Assembly (NCBI GenBank): GCA_034231615.1
Contig: CM067317.1
Span: 21,619,477-21,683,476, forward strand
DNA: 64,000 nucleotides
Direction: 5' to 3'
From: Meghimatium bilineatum
Taxonomy: Eukaryota; Mollusca; Gastropoda; Stylommatophora; Philomycidae
Part shown: one piece after another, positions 1-10,876 of the stretch
How the letters are laid out: each line of letters begins with the position of its first letter
Numbering within the stretch: the first letter of the stretch is position 1
Translations under genes and position numbers: made by a program
Notes under the pieces: generated by a model
Database searches by the model: none
The model's input: the letters and a program-made list of their open reading frames with translations, nothing else
Told to the model about the DNA's origin: nothing

Positions 1-455
1 ATGATGATTCTGTGTGTACTCATTCACACAGAGATGATGATTCTATGTCTACTCATTCACACAGAGATGATGATTCTATGTGTAATTCACACAGAGATGA
101 TGATTCTATGTGTAATTCACATAGAGATGATGATTCTATGTGTAATTCACACAGAGATGATGATTCTATGTGTAATTCACATAGAGATGATGATTATATG
201 TTTACTCATTCACACAGAGTGGATGATTCTATGTCTACTCAATCACACAGAGTGGATGATTCTATGTCTACTCATTCACAGATGATCCTATGTCTACTCA
301 GTCACACAGAGATGATGATTCTATGTCTACTCATTCACACAGAGGTGATGATTCTATGTGTAATTCACATAGAGATGATTATTCTATGTTTACTCATTCA
401 CACAGAGATGATGATTCTATGTCTACTCATTCACATAGAGAGGATGATGGCTGAA
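1..455. repeat. Minisatellite, 30/33-bp units
   Basis: Tandem units built around GATGATGATTCTATGT plus either GTAATTCACA (about 30 bp) or CTACTCATTCACA (about 33 bp). Both lengths are multiples of three, so long open frames run through on the plus strand. They are low-complexity repeat translations and not evidence of a gene. The array is cut by the window start. Confidence 0.95.
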
Positions 456-563
456 TCAGAACAGAGTTCCAGCTTGTGTTCTCTACGCCATAGATGAAAT
501 AGGAGCTCCAGATTTGTGTTTTTCTTGCATTTTGTTTTCCAGAGTTTTGGAAAATCACATATG

Positions 564-1453
564 GCTGTTTGACTCAGTATGCCTGTTTGATTCCGTATAA
601 CTGTTTGAGTCAGTATGACTGTTTGACTCAGTATGATTGTTTGCCTCCGTATGACTTATTGAGTCAGCATGACTGTTTGACTCAGTATGATTGTTTGCCT
701 CAGTATTACTTATTGAGTCAGCATGACTGTTTGAGTCAGTATGACTGTTTCTCAGTATGGCAGTATCAGTATGACTATTTGACTCAGTATGACAGTATCA
801 GTATGACTGTTTGCCTCAGTAAGACTGTTTGCCTCAGTAAGACTGTTTGCCTCAGTATGACTGTTTCACTTAGTATGACTGTTTGCCTCAGTAAGACTGT
901 TTGCCTCAGTATGACTGTTTCACTTAGTATGACTGTTTGCCTCAGTAAGACTGTTTGCCTCAGTAAGACTGTTTGCCTCAGTATGACTGTTTCACTTAGT
1001 ATGACTGTTTCACTTAGTATGACTGTTTCACTTAGTATGACTGTTTCACTTAGTATGACTGTTTCACTTAGTATGACTGTTTCACTTAGTATGACTGTTT
1101 CACTTAGTATGACTGTTTCACTTAGTATGACTGTTTCACTTAGTATGACTGTTTCACTTAGTATGACTGTTTCACTTAGTATGACTGTTTCACTTAGTAT
1201 GACTGTTTCACTTAGTATGACTGTTTCACTTAGTATGACTGTTTCACTTAGTATGACTGTTTCACTTAGTATGACTGTTTCACTTAGTATGACTGTTTCA
1301 CTTAGTATGACTGTTTCACTTAGTATGACTGTTTCACTTAGTATGACTGTTTCACTTAGTATGACTGTTTCACTTAGTATGACTGTTTCACTTAGTATGA
1401 CTGTTTCACTTAGTATGACTGTTTCACTTAGTATGACTGTTTCACTTAGTATG
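564..1453. repeat. 18-bp minisatellite, homogenised on one side
   Basis: About 49 units of an 18-bp repeat. From about 985 to 1453 the unit ACTGTTTCACTTAGTATG is repeated almost without change (about 25 copies). From 564 to 985 the units vary (GACTCAG, GCCTCAG and GAGTCAG versions). Because 18 is a multiple of three, frames of 322 aa (plus) and 413 aa (minus, continuing into the next array) stay open. These are artefacts of the repeat. Confidence 0.95.
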
Positions 1454-1523
1454 AATTTAATGTGCATTGCCGAAAGTAGTGCACTCTTCTCAGAAGAAGA
1501 AAACTTTTCCTTGTTTACTTTCA

Positions 1524-2128
1524 ATATCAAGGCATGATACAGGGAAAAGATGTGGTATTCTCCCAGTAATATCAAGGCATGATACAGGGAAAAGAGGTGA
1601 TATTCTCCCAGTAATATCAAGGCATGATACAGGGAAAAGATGTGATATTCTCCCAGTAATATCAAGGCATGATACAGGGAAAAGAGGTGGTATTCTCCCA
1701 GTAATATCAAGGCATGATACAGGGAAACGATGTGGTATTCTCCCAGTAATATCAAGGCATGATACAGGGAAAAGAGGTGATATTCTCCCAGTAATATCAA
1801 GGCATGATACAGGGAAAAGATGTGATATTCTCCCAGTAATATCAAGGCATGATACAGGGAAAAGAGGTGATATTCTCCCAGTAATATCAAGGCATGATAC
1901 AGGGAAAAGATGTGATATTCTCCCAGTAATATCAAGGCATGATACAGGGAAAAGAGGTGGTATTCTCCCAGTAATATCAAGGCATGCTGCAGATAAAAGG
2001 GGTGGTATTCTCTCAGTAATATCAATGCATGCTACAGATAAGAGGGATGGTTTTCTCCCAGTAATATCAATGCATACTACAGATAAAAGGGGTGGTATTT
2101 GCTACAGATAAAAGGGGTAATATTCTCC
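1524..2128. repeat. 45-bp minisatellite with 90-bp higher-order period
   Basis: About 13 units of 45 bp starting AATATCAAGGCATGATACAG. Successive units alternate between GATGTG and GAGGTG at one position over the first ten copies, giving a 90-bp higher-order unit. The last three units (from about 1981) are diverged and partly truncated, as expected at an array edge. The open frame through it is a by-product. Confidence 0.93.
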
Positions 2129-2690
2129 CACAATCCAAACAAGGATTTTCTACATATATAATGGAGTCGATTAGTCAACACTGCACCCAACTCATTAGCT
2201 TCCTCTTACTACTTATATGCCAGATAGCAGTGTTACTATTATGAGTTCCCCTTTCATTCACCTGCAACAAACATGCGACAGTCATAGATGGAAGTTTTCA
2301 CAACCAACCATTTATATTCGAAACCAAATGGTAACAATTGAAACTATCTATTTCCTCCTCTATACTTTAGATATTTCCTATAATATATGAAAGCTGCTCA
2401 TGTGCCAGATTATCACGATAAGGTTGTGGATCGTGGTGGCGGTCATTCATTTATTTTTTTCTAGATGGTGGTGATAACGACATTGGTAATTGAATGTTAT
2501 GTCAATAGTAATTGATAATTGCTATCGTTAATTAACAATTACTGTTGTTGTCACGTTATAGGCACAGCAATGACTTAATTTATGGGGATAATAAGATGCA
2601 TTAAACTAAATAAGATGATCTGATAGTGACGAGAACAAGCAATCATCATGTAATGTCTATGAGTACGAATTATTAAGAGATATGATCTTG
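2129..2690. other. No recognisable feature
   Basis: AT-rich unique-looking sequence between the minisatellite and the LINE remnant. I see no coding, RNA or repeat signal. Confidence 0.5.
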
Positions 2691-2691
2691 C

Positions 2692-3156
2692 ATCATGGAA
2701 CGATTTGTAGATATCTGCCGTTATTCTGCATACCATATTAATATATGGTTGCGAAAGTTGGAAGATAACAATAGCACTGTAGAAGAAAATATATTTTTTT
2801 TTGAAAATAAATGTCTTAGAAAACTATTAAATATTAGTTGGGAAGAAGTCAAGTCAAACAATCATGTAAGAGAATACACCAAGCAGCAATATTTTTCTAC
2901 AAAAATAAGAAGAAAACGATGGACTTATATCGAACATGTACTTAGAATAAATGAAAACAGACTGCCACGACAAGCATTAAACCAGATTGCAAATGAAAGA
3001 GATGAAGACCAAGAGCGACTCTTCACAGAACAACCATCAAGAGGGTATTACTATGGGTCTCAACACCATACAAGAATTACACAAAGAGTAGCATCGTTAC
3101 GCTCGAGATGGAGAGCTCTGGTTTCTGCCCTATGCACCGTATTCAGCGCTGAATGA
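2692..3156 (+). pseudogene. LINE reverse transcriptase, C-terminal fragment
   Basis: The frame from 2695 carries the usual post-RT region of non-LTR retrotransposons: FENKCLRKLLNISW, then a degraded RRKRWTYIEHVLRIN segment (normally a GHV.R motif), and it ends in SRWRALVSALC, a common C-terminus of LINE polyproteins in invertebrates. The RT catalytic core and endonuclease are missing, so this is a 5'-truncated copy. The stretch between the two motifs is diverged. Not a host gene. Recognition is by motif memory; a translated search against LINE proteins would confirm it. Confidence 0.75.
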
Positions 3157-3328
3157 ACACATATTTTGCATACTAGTATAACCTCGAGAAGAATTAACGA
3201 TAACTCTGATTATGATTCTTTTCGGGATTATATACATTGTTCAGAAGTTATAGGGATAGTTCTCTTTTCATTCCCTAACAATATCCATTTTCAAAATCGT
3301 AAAACAGCTAATTTACTACAATAATCAC

Positions 3329-3452
3329 AATCGGTTGGGACAGCCAACTCCACCCCATATCTCCTTAGTAACCTCTTCCGACATGCATGGAAGGAAAACA
3401 TTTTTGTTACTATTTACTCCCCTTTCGGTCCACGACAACACAAGGACAGGAA
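3329..3452 (-). mobile_element. SINE1 5'-part fragment
   Basis: Antisense match to the head half of SINE1 (GGGACAGCCAACTCCA, CTCCTTAGTAACCTCTT, GACATGCATGGAAGG, CTCCCCTTTCGG). The 3' module with the GAA tail is absent. Confidence 0.7.
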
Positions 3453-3750
3453 ACTTGCTTTGAAATTGCACTATATAACTATGCCTAAGAAAACACAGTA
3501 ATCCTCTCGTTATGGCAGTGACCAATTAGCATAACGAACAAAAGAAATATGTTTTCAATTGTGTACAAGCTGCGTTAATATTCGACTAATGTCAATACGA
3601 AGCTCAAAATATCAAGATAATTAATTTACAAATATACCGGAGAAATTCATTAAAGTTGAAAAGATTAACATTTTTTTTTTACAACTATCCTGAACAAACT
3701 CATCGAAACGTCTGGGGACCAAGAAAGGTTATGCTTCATGCAGCAAGATT
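3453..3750. other. No recognisable feature
   Basis: AT-rich, with a short T-run near 3669. Nothing else supportable. Confidence 0.5.
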
Positions 3751-3761
3751 TCAGTGTTCAA

Positions 3762-4041
3762 CACTTCTTCTTCTTCTGCGTTCGTTCAAACTCCTGCAGA
3801 TTATCAGGATGTAGTCCGGAGAACGGAATGCCTTGTGTCATGGTTTACAGCATTGCTGCGATATCTACGCCTTTCGGCCTGACACATCCGACTTCAGCAT
3901 GGCTTTGGGTCACTGACCCTATATGGGATGGAAGAGCCAACTCCATCCCATAACCTCCTTAGTCGCCTTTTACGACATGCATGGAAGGTAAACAGTGTTG
4001 CTATTCTTTGCTCCCCTTTCGGGCCCCGGCAACACACGGAT
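3762..4041 (-). mobile_element. SINE1, near full length
   Basis: About 280 bp in antisense. On the plus strand it opens with CTTCTTCTTCTGCGTTCG (the reversed GAA tail), then CTCCTGCAGATTATCAGGATG, CTGACACATCCGACTTC, CACTGACCCTATATGGGATG and ends in GGGCCCCGGCAACACACGG. AGTGTT flanks both sides (3753-3758 and 4043-4048), a possible short target-site duplication. Other copies: 42060, 43827, 44423, 55931 and 58909. Confidence 0.9.
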
Positions 4042-4261
4042 GAGTGTTAAATGCTACACCACTTAGCAGTAGTAGCTGAATACTGACAAAGGTAAAGATA
4101 GTTGGAGCTACATAAGGTGTTTGCCCACAAGATCCTAGCTATCAAGTTAGTATAGTCATCAGCACTCACAGCGTATCAATGATATCATTTCTTGGCGTTC
4201 TCAAAGCATTTATCATATTACTATTTTAAAGAGGGAGGGGATGGGCCAACCACATGAATGT

Positions 4262-4415
4262 TTTATATTATTGTTCGTTCTCAAAATCCCATCGGATCTC
4301 TCTTATAGCAGGACAATATTCATACATTTCCAGCAGGATGTAGTTCAGAAAACGGAAATGTGTTGTCATTATTTTATTCCCGTCTATTGTCTGACCACGC
4401 ATCCGACCGACGATG
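4262..4415 (-). mobile_element. SINE2, degenerate
   Basis: Antisense SINE2: TGTTCGTTCTCAAAATCCC, CTCTTATAGCAGGACAATA, CCAGCAGGATGTAGTTCAGA, TGTTGTCATTATTTTATT and GCATCCGACC, in family order with many substitutions. An old copy. Confidence 0.75.
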
Positions 4416-4867
4416 TGTTTTGTATAAGCACAAGTGACAACAGTCCCCATTTTCCATTCTGGGGTTACCCCTGACATTCTGAAGACTTGATCTACGACAA
4501 TTGACGAATGAACTTGACCCCACACCTCTTTGTTGTGATAATAGATCACACATTTATCCCTTTAGATTATGCTAGTATTTGAAATAGATAATATAGGTGT
4601 TTTTTTACATCCTTCTGTTAAATCCGAATCGTGATTTCTCGCCTGACACGACCGTTCCTCCAGTCGACCCAGCTGTAGATGGGTACCCTACGCATGAGTT
4701 GGACCAGATAAAAAAAAGCAAGAAAAGGAAATGGCTACCCTACCTAAAAGTTGTTGCGGCTTAGTACATGAATAGTTATCTTTATTCCCAACAGCAGGTT
4801 TCTGTCATGGGACCTACCTGCCTTTTTCTGTTAATTTTTTTGTTGAGGAAGGGGGTGCAACAAATTT

Positions 4868-4928
4868 GACACAATTAAGCAGGGATCCCTGAATGTGGGA
4901 CAGGGGTGATCAATTAAGCAGTGATCCC
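4868..4928. repeat. 48-bp minisatellite, left remnant
   Basis: A little over one unit of the repeat also found at 6612-6955 (CAATTAAGCAGGGATCCCTG, AATGTGGGACAGG). It directly precedes the LINE at 4929, so the LINE lies within this array. Confidence 0.8.
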
Positions 4929-6611
4929 AACGGCTATTAGCCCCGGGTCTGTCACAGGGATCGCCTCTATCTCCTGTGCTTTTCAATGTATACACAGTAC
5001 ACATTACTAGCAATAAAATCACAGGTGCTGGCAGAACGATATCGTACGCCGATGACATCCTAGTGTATAGGCAGGGCATACATCGAGCAAAGTACGTCGT
5101 GGAACTACAGTGGGAGACGGAGAGACTGACGAAATGGTGTAAAGTTACGGGAGCAGTGGAAAATCCTTCTAATGCATATGTGACGTGATTTTCCTTGAAC
5201 AATCACATGGTAAAGAGAAACATGTTTCCTTGTCCGGGAACAGGTTAGAAAGAATCAGCACAGTGAGATACCTGGATGTGTTGGTTGACATAAATCTAAG
5301 TTTCAGGGAGCATGTTGGCCACGTTATCATAACAGGGAACATGTTTGCCACGTTATCATAACGGCAGACAAAGGCTTAGCAGCAATGAAGGTTAGGGCTG
5401 CTGCGCAGTGTGAGTAGAAGTTGTCATTTCTTTTGTACCAGGGTTTGGTGGTGGCTGTGGTGGAATATGCACTGGCAATTCAGAATCTTAGCCAAACTCC
5501 GATCGAAATACTGGATAGAATCCAGAATATAGCATGCGTATCATTCTTTGGTGCACAAGAGACACATCGACAAGCGATATGCGGTACCTACTCGACTGTC
5601 CTACGGCAGAGCACAGATTACAGTATTGCTTTGCATGGGCGTACGTTCAGATATATACAGATAAGGAACATCCATTTCATTCCGAAATACAGAAAGTTAA
5701 AGGTAGCAGACTTAAGAGAAGGAAGTCGTGAATGGGACGTGCTGATGATGTCATACAAAGCTTATGCAGATTGCAGGATGTGCGGAATGAATAAGTCTAC
5801 CCACAGATTGCGAAACGTGTTTGAGAGTAGTAATTACACTTGACAGATAATGCAGAGAACGGTGACCCACAGCTGTGGAGCAAGAAGTGCAGGCTTTGAT
5901 CAGTGAGAATGCCAAAGAGTTGGGTGTGATCATATACACTGATGGATCCGTGATTAGACACGTTCGCAGTCTAATACTCGGCCTTCACAGCACCGTGCGA
6001 ATGTAAAACGATCAGGGAGGAGAGTGTGGCCTTTGTTGTGACTACGAGTACAATGACCATGTAGATTATGGCGGTGACCAGGGAATTTTAGTGGGTAGGC
6101 ACACAGAAGGTAGCACGGATCTACATCTTGAGTGACTCTAAGAGTATAATTAGGAAGGTACAAGTTGGTCTCGTTTCCGAACAGTGGATTGAGGCCTTGA
6201 GAAAAGCCAATTTGAAAGTAAATATATTTATTTTCGTGCTGGGACATGTGACTATTCGAGGCAATGAAATAGCAGATCAACTGGCGTCATGCGCGATTGT
6301 GGCACAAGGCGATGGAGCAATGAATCGAGCTGACGTTTTGAATTCCATAAGAGATATAGCGCTCGAGAGTGAGACTAGTGTGCATGATGATTCCTTTTCA
6401 ATAGCCAGGATTAAAGATCAGGGATTGAAATGTGGTGTTGCTAAAAGTGAACATTTTGGAGGGCGCAGAAGAATGATGGTCAACCAGCAGAGGACCGGTA
6501 TTGTCAGCAGAAGTGTAATGGCGGGTACACACAGGGAGAGATCGGAGCAACTTTGGAAGTGTCCAGTTTGCAGTGATGATGAACCACGACTAACTAACTA
6601 AATAACTAACT
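4929..6611 (+). mobile_element. LINE-F: 5'-truncated RT/RNase H retrotransposon
   Basis: A decayed non-LTR retrotransposon on one strand. The order of parts is: LSQGSPLSPVLFNVY at about 4952-4998 (RT block before the catalytic box), YADDILVY at 5047-5070 (catalytic YADD box of the palm), an RT thumb remnant (VRYLDVLVDINLSFREHVGH, about 5245-5315) and the frame at 5421-5843. Then comes a degraded RNase H: IYTDGS near 5934, SDSKS near 6130 and GHVTIRGNEIADQLA near 6240. It ends in a short C-terminal frame with a CPVC motif and a (TAAC)n tail at 6589-6613. Several frameshifts and stops make it inactive. It begins inside RT, a typical 5' truncation. The RNase H downstream of RT places it near the I/Ingi/Nimb group by domain order. 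A second copy lies at 24935. Confidence 0.88.
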
Positions 6612-6955
6612 AGGGATCCCTGAATGTGGAACAGGTGGGACAGCGGTGATAAATTAAGCAAGGAAACCTGAATGTGGGACAGGTGGAACAGCGGTGATAA
6701 ATTAAGCAAGGATACCTGAATGTGAGACAAGTGAAACGGAGGTGATAAATTAAGCAAGAATAATTGAATGTGGGACAGGTGGAACAGCGGTGAAAAATTA
6801 AGCAGGGATACCTGAATATGGGACAGGTGGAACAGCGGTGATAAATTAAGCAAGAATAATTGAATGTGGGACAGGTGGAACAGCGGTGATAAATTAAGCA
6901 AGGATACCTGAATGTGGGAAAGGTGGGAAAGAGGTGATAAAAAATTGGCAAAAAA
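6612..6955. repeat. 48-bp minisatellite, main array
   Basis: About seven units of 48 bp (GGATACCTGAATGTGGGACA, then GGTGGAACAGCGGTGATAAA and TTAAGCAA). Some units carry AGAATAATTGAATG in place of GGATACCTGAATG. The same unit is found at 4868-4928, on the other side of LINE-F. Confidence 0.92.
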
Positions 6956-7494
6956 ATGTTGCCATAATTTATGGACAGCCTCAAAACATACGTATTATTT
7001 GTATCAGCTGCAAGTCCCATATTTCTCTGGAACTAACCGACTGTTTTATATAGAGTCACGTCGACTGTAGCAAAAATGTTCATGTCCTGTTTTTTTAAAA
7101 AAATGTTTAAAAAAAAACAAAAACCACTGCACATTCAAGTTTTCGTTCGATTTGCAGGTGATGTTGCTTCGGGACACCACGTCAGGAAGCTGCAAAGCAT
7201 ATTTATTCAAGCCGAGAAGAAAATACAAAGATTTTCATTCGTTGAGTTGTCCAGTCTTCTTTCAAAACTATTTTTATTGTTACGTGTTGAAATTAGAAAT
7301 TTTTCCATCAAGAAATCGATGACGATAAAAGGCAGCCGATTTGTCGTCTACAGAAAACATGAATGCGTTATCTCTTGTAGAAATTGATGGATTTTGAAGG
7401 CAATATGAGCCTTAGGCATACTATTTCTATACTCATGCCTATGAATAACATTGTTTATTGTCGTCAGCGTTTTGTAGTAGTTTAAGGAATTACT
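6956..7494. other. No recognisable feature
   Basis: AT-rich with homopolymer runs near 7093-7120. Short frames on both strands show no domain. Confidence 0.45.
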
Positions 7495-7770
7495 GTTTAC
7501 TCACCATGTGATAGAACAAGGTATGAGTAGAACGGTTTATTCGCACCTGTCTGCTGATTATATATACCTCTCTGTGGGTAATCGGCAGAGGTGTGTGTAG
7601 AACTGTTAACTCTTAACTAGCAAGCTGTGGCTAATAGATCAAGGTACGAGTAAACATTTTAATCTCACCTGTCTATGGTTAATAGAGCAAGGTATGCAAA
7701 GGAACGATTGCTCTCACATGTCTGTGGCCAAAAGGTTAAGGTATGCGTAGAACTAGGAAGTAATAGATCA
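7495..7770. repeat. Diverged tandem repeat, roughly 65-85 bp
   Basis: Three or four loosely repeated segments sharing (A)GATCAAGGTA(T/C)GAGTA and CACCTGTCTGTGG-like blocks. Unit boundaries are blurred by divergence. Confidence 0.45.
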
Positions 7771-7904
7771 ATGTAGGAGTTAAGCTAGCTAGCCCCAATA
7801 TTTGCATTCCCGATAGACATACATGCATAATCCAACTCGCAAAACAATAATGTTACAATATGTAAATATAAAATTTCAATATGTTTGACCATATCAAAAG
7901 TACA

Positions 7905-7985
7905 GATTATGTTGTGAATGTGTTCTTGATAAAGGCCTTTTGGTCGAAACGTCGATTTTCGTGTGTTATCATGTGTGTTTCTAGT
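7905..7985 (+). other. Penelope-like 3' region remnant, ribozyme-like core
   Basis: TTCTTGATAAAGGCCTTTT followed by GGTCGAAACGTCG matches in layout the TTCTTGAGAAAGACC...TTCGAAACGTTG segment of the Penelope-like copy at 11712-11745. Such conserved segments in Penelope-like terminal regions are known to hold hammerhead ribozymes. Here the CTGANGA box reads CTTGATAA, so activity is doubtful. Confidence 0.4.
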
Positions 7986-8039
7986 ATTTAGGAAAAATTG
8001 ATCACCCTACTTCCTAGTTTTGCCTGTATAAAGTAAATA

Positions 8040-8290
8040 ACAATGTATCTCGGCAAGTCGCGATGACTGGATTACTAGAACCACGAGCTCCACTATTTGG
8101 ATGGTAACAATTTCGAATATAGGTTGAAAAGAACGTATGTTCCCATACAAGGTACTTATTATATAATCAATAAACCACATCTAAAGATACATTAGTCTAG
8201 AAAATATCGCATTGCAAAAGAGGCGGTAATGCATTGGCAACAAAATAGAGGTAGACCACGAAGGAGATAACGCTAGATATTAAAATATAT
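8040..8290. other. No recognisable feature
   Basis: AT-rich sequence without repeat or coding signal that I can name. Confidence 0.4.
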
Positions 8291-8317
8291 TTACTTGTGC
8301 TTTCCTTCTCGAACCTG

Positions 8318-8545
8318 CAGGATGCCTTCTGGAAGACGGAATGAAATTTGTCATGGTTTACAACATGGTTTACAGCATGGCTGCGATATTCATCTTTTGG
8401 CTTGACATAATTTACCTATGACAGATAAGTTGAACAAGGCAACCTCCACCCCAAAAACTTCTTAGTCGCCTCTTACAACATCCATGTCAGGCCACATATT
8501 TTAGTACTCTTTGCTCCACTATCGGGACATGGCAATATTAACGTG
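8318..8545 (-). mobile_element. SINE1, degenerate
   Basis: Antisense SINE1 landmarks in order: CAGGATGCCTTCTGGAAGAC, GTCATGGTTTACA (partly duplicated), TGGCTGCGATATTCATC, CTTCTTAGTCGCCTCTTACA and CTTTGCTCCACTATCGGGAC. Heavily mutated. Confidence 0.75.
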
Positions 8546-8637
8546 TGCACCATCCAATTACGCAACTTATATAAGATGGAAGATTAGATCAAGATCGGTT
8601 ACATTTTCGAAAAGCTGTGATAACTGCTATAGGATTT

Positions 8638-9010
8638 TTTACTGCGTCCAAGATATGTTACTGCGTCCAAGATATGTTACTGCGTCCAAGATATGTTACT
8701 GCGTCCAGGATATGTTACTGCGTCCAGGATATGTGACTGTATTCAGGTTATGTGACTGCTTCCAGGATATGTGATTGCGTTCAGGATATGCGATTGCGTC
8801 CAGGATATGTGACTGCATCCAGGATATGTGACTGCATCCAGGATATGTGACTGCATCCAGGATATGTGACTGCATCCAGGATATATGATTGCGTCCACGA
8901 TATGTTACTGCGTTGAATATATCCAGGGTATATGACTGCGTCTAGGATATCCAGGATATGTGACTGCGTCCAGGATATCCAGGATATGTGAGTGCGTCCA
9001 GGTTATGTCA
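8638..9010. repeat. 19-bp minisatellite
   Basis: About 19 units of ACTGCGTCCAGGATATGTG and variants (AAGATATGTT on the left, GCATCC in the middle). The right end has a longer composite repeat containing CCAGGATATCCAGGATATG. Confidence 0.92.
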
Positions 9011-9192
9011 CCTAATGATCATGGTAATTGTGATGGTGATGATTATGAAATGTTTCTCGTTGACAGCTTGCCAATACCTCTCTTTCTCCGATGTTTTTAA
9101 TTTTACAATTCAAAATTCAGAGAACCTCAATCCTTCTTTCTCTCGCTCTTTTTTCTCTCTGATTTTGAATATGAGTCTGAATGTGGTTGTTC

Positions 9193-9305
9193 TTTTTCCT
9201 TCTTCAGTGTTCGTTCTCAAACTCCAGCAGATTCGATTAATATTGTCCGAAATACAAAATATTTGTGCCATGGTTTACATCTTGCTTGCTACTTTTGGTC
9301 TGATA
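9193..9305 (-). mobile_element. SINE1 3'-part, degenerate
   Basis: Antisense GTGTTCGTTCTCAAACTCC, CAGCAGATTCGATTAATATT, TGCCATGGTTTACATCTTGC, TTTTGGTCTGATACATA. Only the 3' module is clear. Confidence 0.6.
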
Positions 9306-9473
9306 CATAAGAAAACACAATTGCTTCTGTGTCACGCTTTATATGAAGGGGATAGTCAGCATTTTCTGTCATGGCTAATATGCTTCTTTCCTTACAGTTT
9401 CCTATGCAGCATAGTGCTGCAACTGTCGCTCTCCGACGATTTCTGTACTGCGCTGTCTTCTTCATATTTGTTC

Positions 9474-9623
9474 TTCTTCTTCATCGTTCATTCTCAAACT
9501 CCCACTGGTTATCTCTTGTAGCAGGACCATGGTCCTATTAGATTTCCAGTAGGATGTAGTCCAGAGAATAGAAATGCATTGTGTCGCCGTTTTATTTGGC
9601 CCAACACATCCATCTTCAGTTTG
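9474..9623 (-). mobile_element. SINE2 with 10-bp target-site duplication
   Basis: Complete antisense SINE2 from TTCTTCTTCATCGTTCATTC to CCAACACATCCATCTTCAG. ATATTTGTTC occurs at 9464-9473 and again at 9624-9633, a perfect 10-bp flanking duplication. Confidence 0.88.
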
Positions 9624-10012
9624 ATATTTGTTCAAGTGTTTTCGGTTGATTTGGTCTCTTCTTCATATGTGCTCAAGCGTTTCTAGTTGATTATCTCTCT
9701 TCTTCTGCAGTTCTTCTCTGGGTGTTTTTCTGTCTTCCAACTCACCTCTTTATCTATGGGTTCAGTTCAGATCCTCTCTGGTTATATTGTGATTTCGTTC
9801 TGAGATTATGTCCTATTCTTCTCCATTTCTACATTTTTGTCTCTCCACCGAGCAATGTTTATCTTCCACAGCCAACCATGTTACATCAACACTGGTTACC
9901 TTGTGTGAAGAACAGCATGCATGGAGACATGTAGTGGTAAATATCCGAAATCTTATTATATATTTATTGTTTTATTTCCTGAATGTTAATTGACGTCTTT
10001 CTTTCTGTATCA

Positions 10013-10060
10013 CAGATAGCATCATTAAGTGCCGTCTCCACAACGAAGGTTGACTGCAAC
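10013..10060 (-). mobile_element. LINE-H terminal scrap
   Basis: Reverse complement reads GTTGCAGTCAACCTTCGTTG then TGGAGACGGCACTTAATGATG. This matches the LINE-H 3' end at 22977-23016 (encoding VAANLRCGDGTS). Confidence 0.65.
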
Positions 10061-10117
10061 AGACTTCCAACATCCCTTGTCTCTTGTTTTTTTTTTCACT
10101 CTGTTAGACCAGTAATT

Positions 10118-10874
10118 ACAGAGAACACAGCTTTTTTAATGTTTCACTTGAACACACCAGACGGACTATCACTAAGACTAAGGGGTTATGAGGTATAAAC
10201 ACGAAAACATACAAATTACAATATACAAGACATTTTCAACTTTTGGAACTGTTAGGTCTTTCTCAAGAATATATAAAACAAACAGTAGGGAAAAAAATGA
10301 AAACAGTAAAAACAATGTTACCACCACAGAGGCACTAAATAATATTGACATGTAAACAATAGGAAGTTCAAGGTGACAATGATGCTTGTGGAAACATGTA
10401 GTCATGTAAGCGAGTTTTGTTAAAAATTGGACGGGATATAATAACAGATCTAACAAATTATTATCCAATACAACATGGATAGCAATACAATAAGGACCCC
10501 ACCAACACAAATTTAAACAAATAAATGTTTAAAATTTAAGTCCAAAAGGCTTGAGGGTACCAAACTCAAAAATAAATAGATTTTAAAGAGCGTACCTAGA
10601 TCTTTCATCCATGGTGAAGGAACTGAGGGCAGTGACCTAGATATCGAAAGTTCCATGATGATCATCACCATTGACATTAAAGGAAATGAAACAGAGCGGA
10701 TCTAAACTACATAGGGACATGTGTAGCACCGATCGCGTTTGCGATAAATAATGCGAAAGTGAGAAGAAACATAAGACCCGAGGTGACTATAGACGAAGTT
10801 GTCATTAAGATTTTGTCACGCTCATAGTCAACCAAAGGAAAGTCTTGGAAAGAGGCACCAGTTTCAGAAAGGCG
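10118..10874 (-). mobile_element. Penelope-like element, left copy with internal deletion
   Basis: Read on the minus strand, this is a copy of the plus-strand element that starts at 10875. It opens with a frame carrying VDYERDKIL and, after a frame change, a segment matching CYTCPYV. Most of the GIY-YIG region seen in the right copy is then missing: the sequence jumps at ATTTCCT to TCAATGGTGATG. The 3' untranslated part matches the right copy over more than 400 bp (for example GGATAATAATTTGTTAGATC and CTTGAGAAAGACCTAAC). The two copies therefore stand head to head. Confidence 0.75.
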
Positions 10875-10876
10875 GT

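Noticed and set aside
1-2111. Long open frames of 94 to 413 codons on both strands
   Set aside because: They are translations of minisatellites whose periods (18, 30/33, 45 bp) are multiples of three. There is no start context, domain or codon variation.
1524-2128. CRISPR-like regular repeats
   Set aside because: Units are directly adjacent without unique spacers, in a eukaryotic context, with no cas genes.
3738-3953. 71-aa frame also seen at 42215, 43676 and 55894
   Set aside because: The shared peptide (GMRCVMVHSIAAISA, PTSAWLWVTDPIWDG) is the antisense translation of SINE1 and not a protein family.
6590-7020. Minus frames rich in LSPLFHLSHIQ
   Set aside because: Antisense reading of the 48-bp minisatellite.
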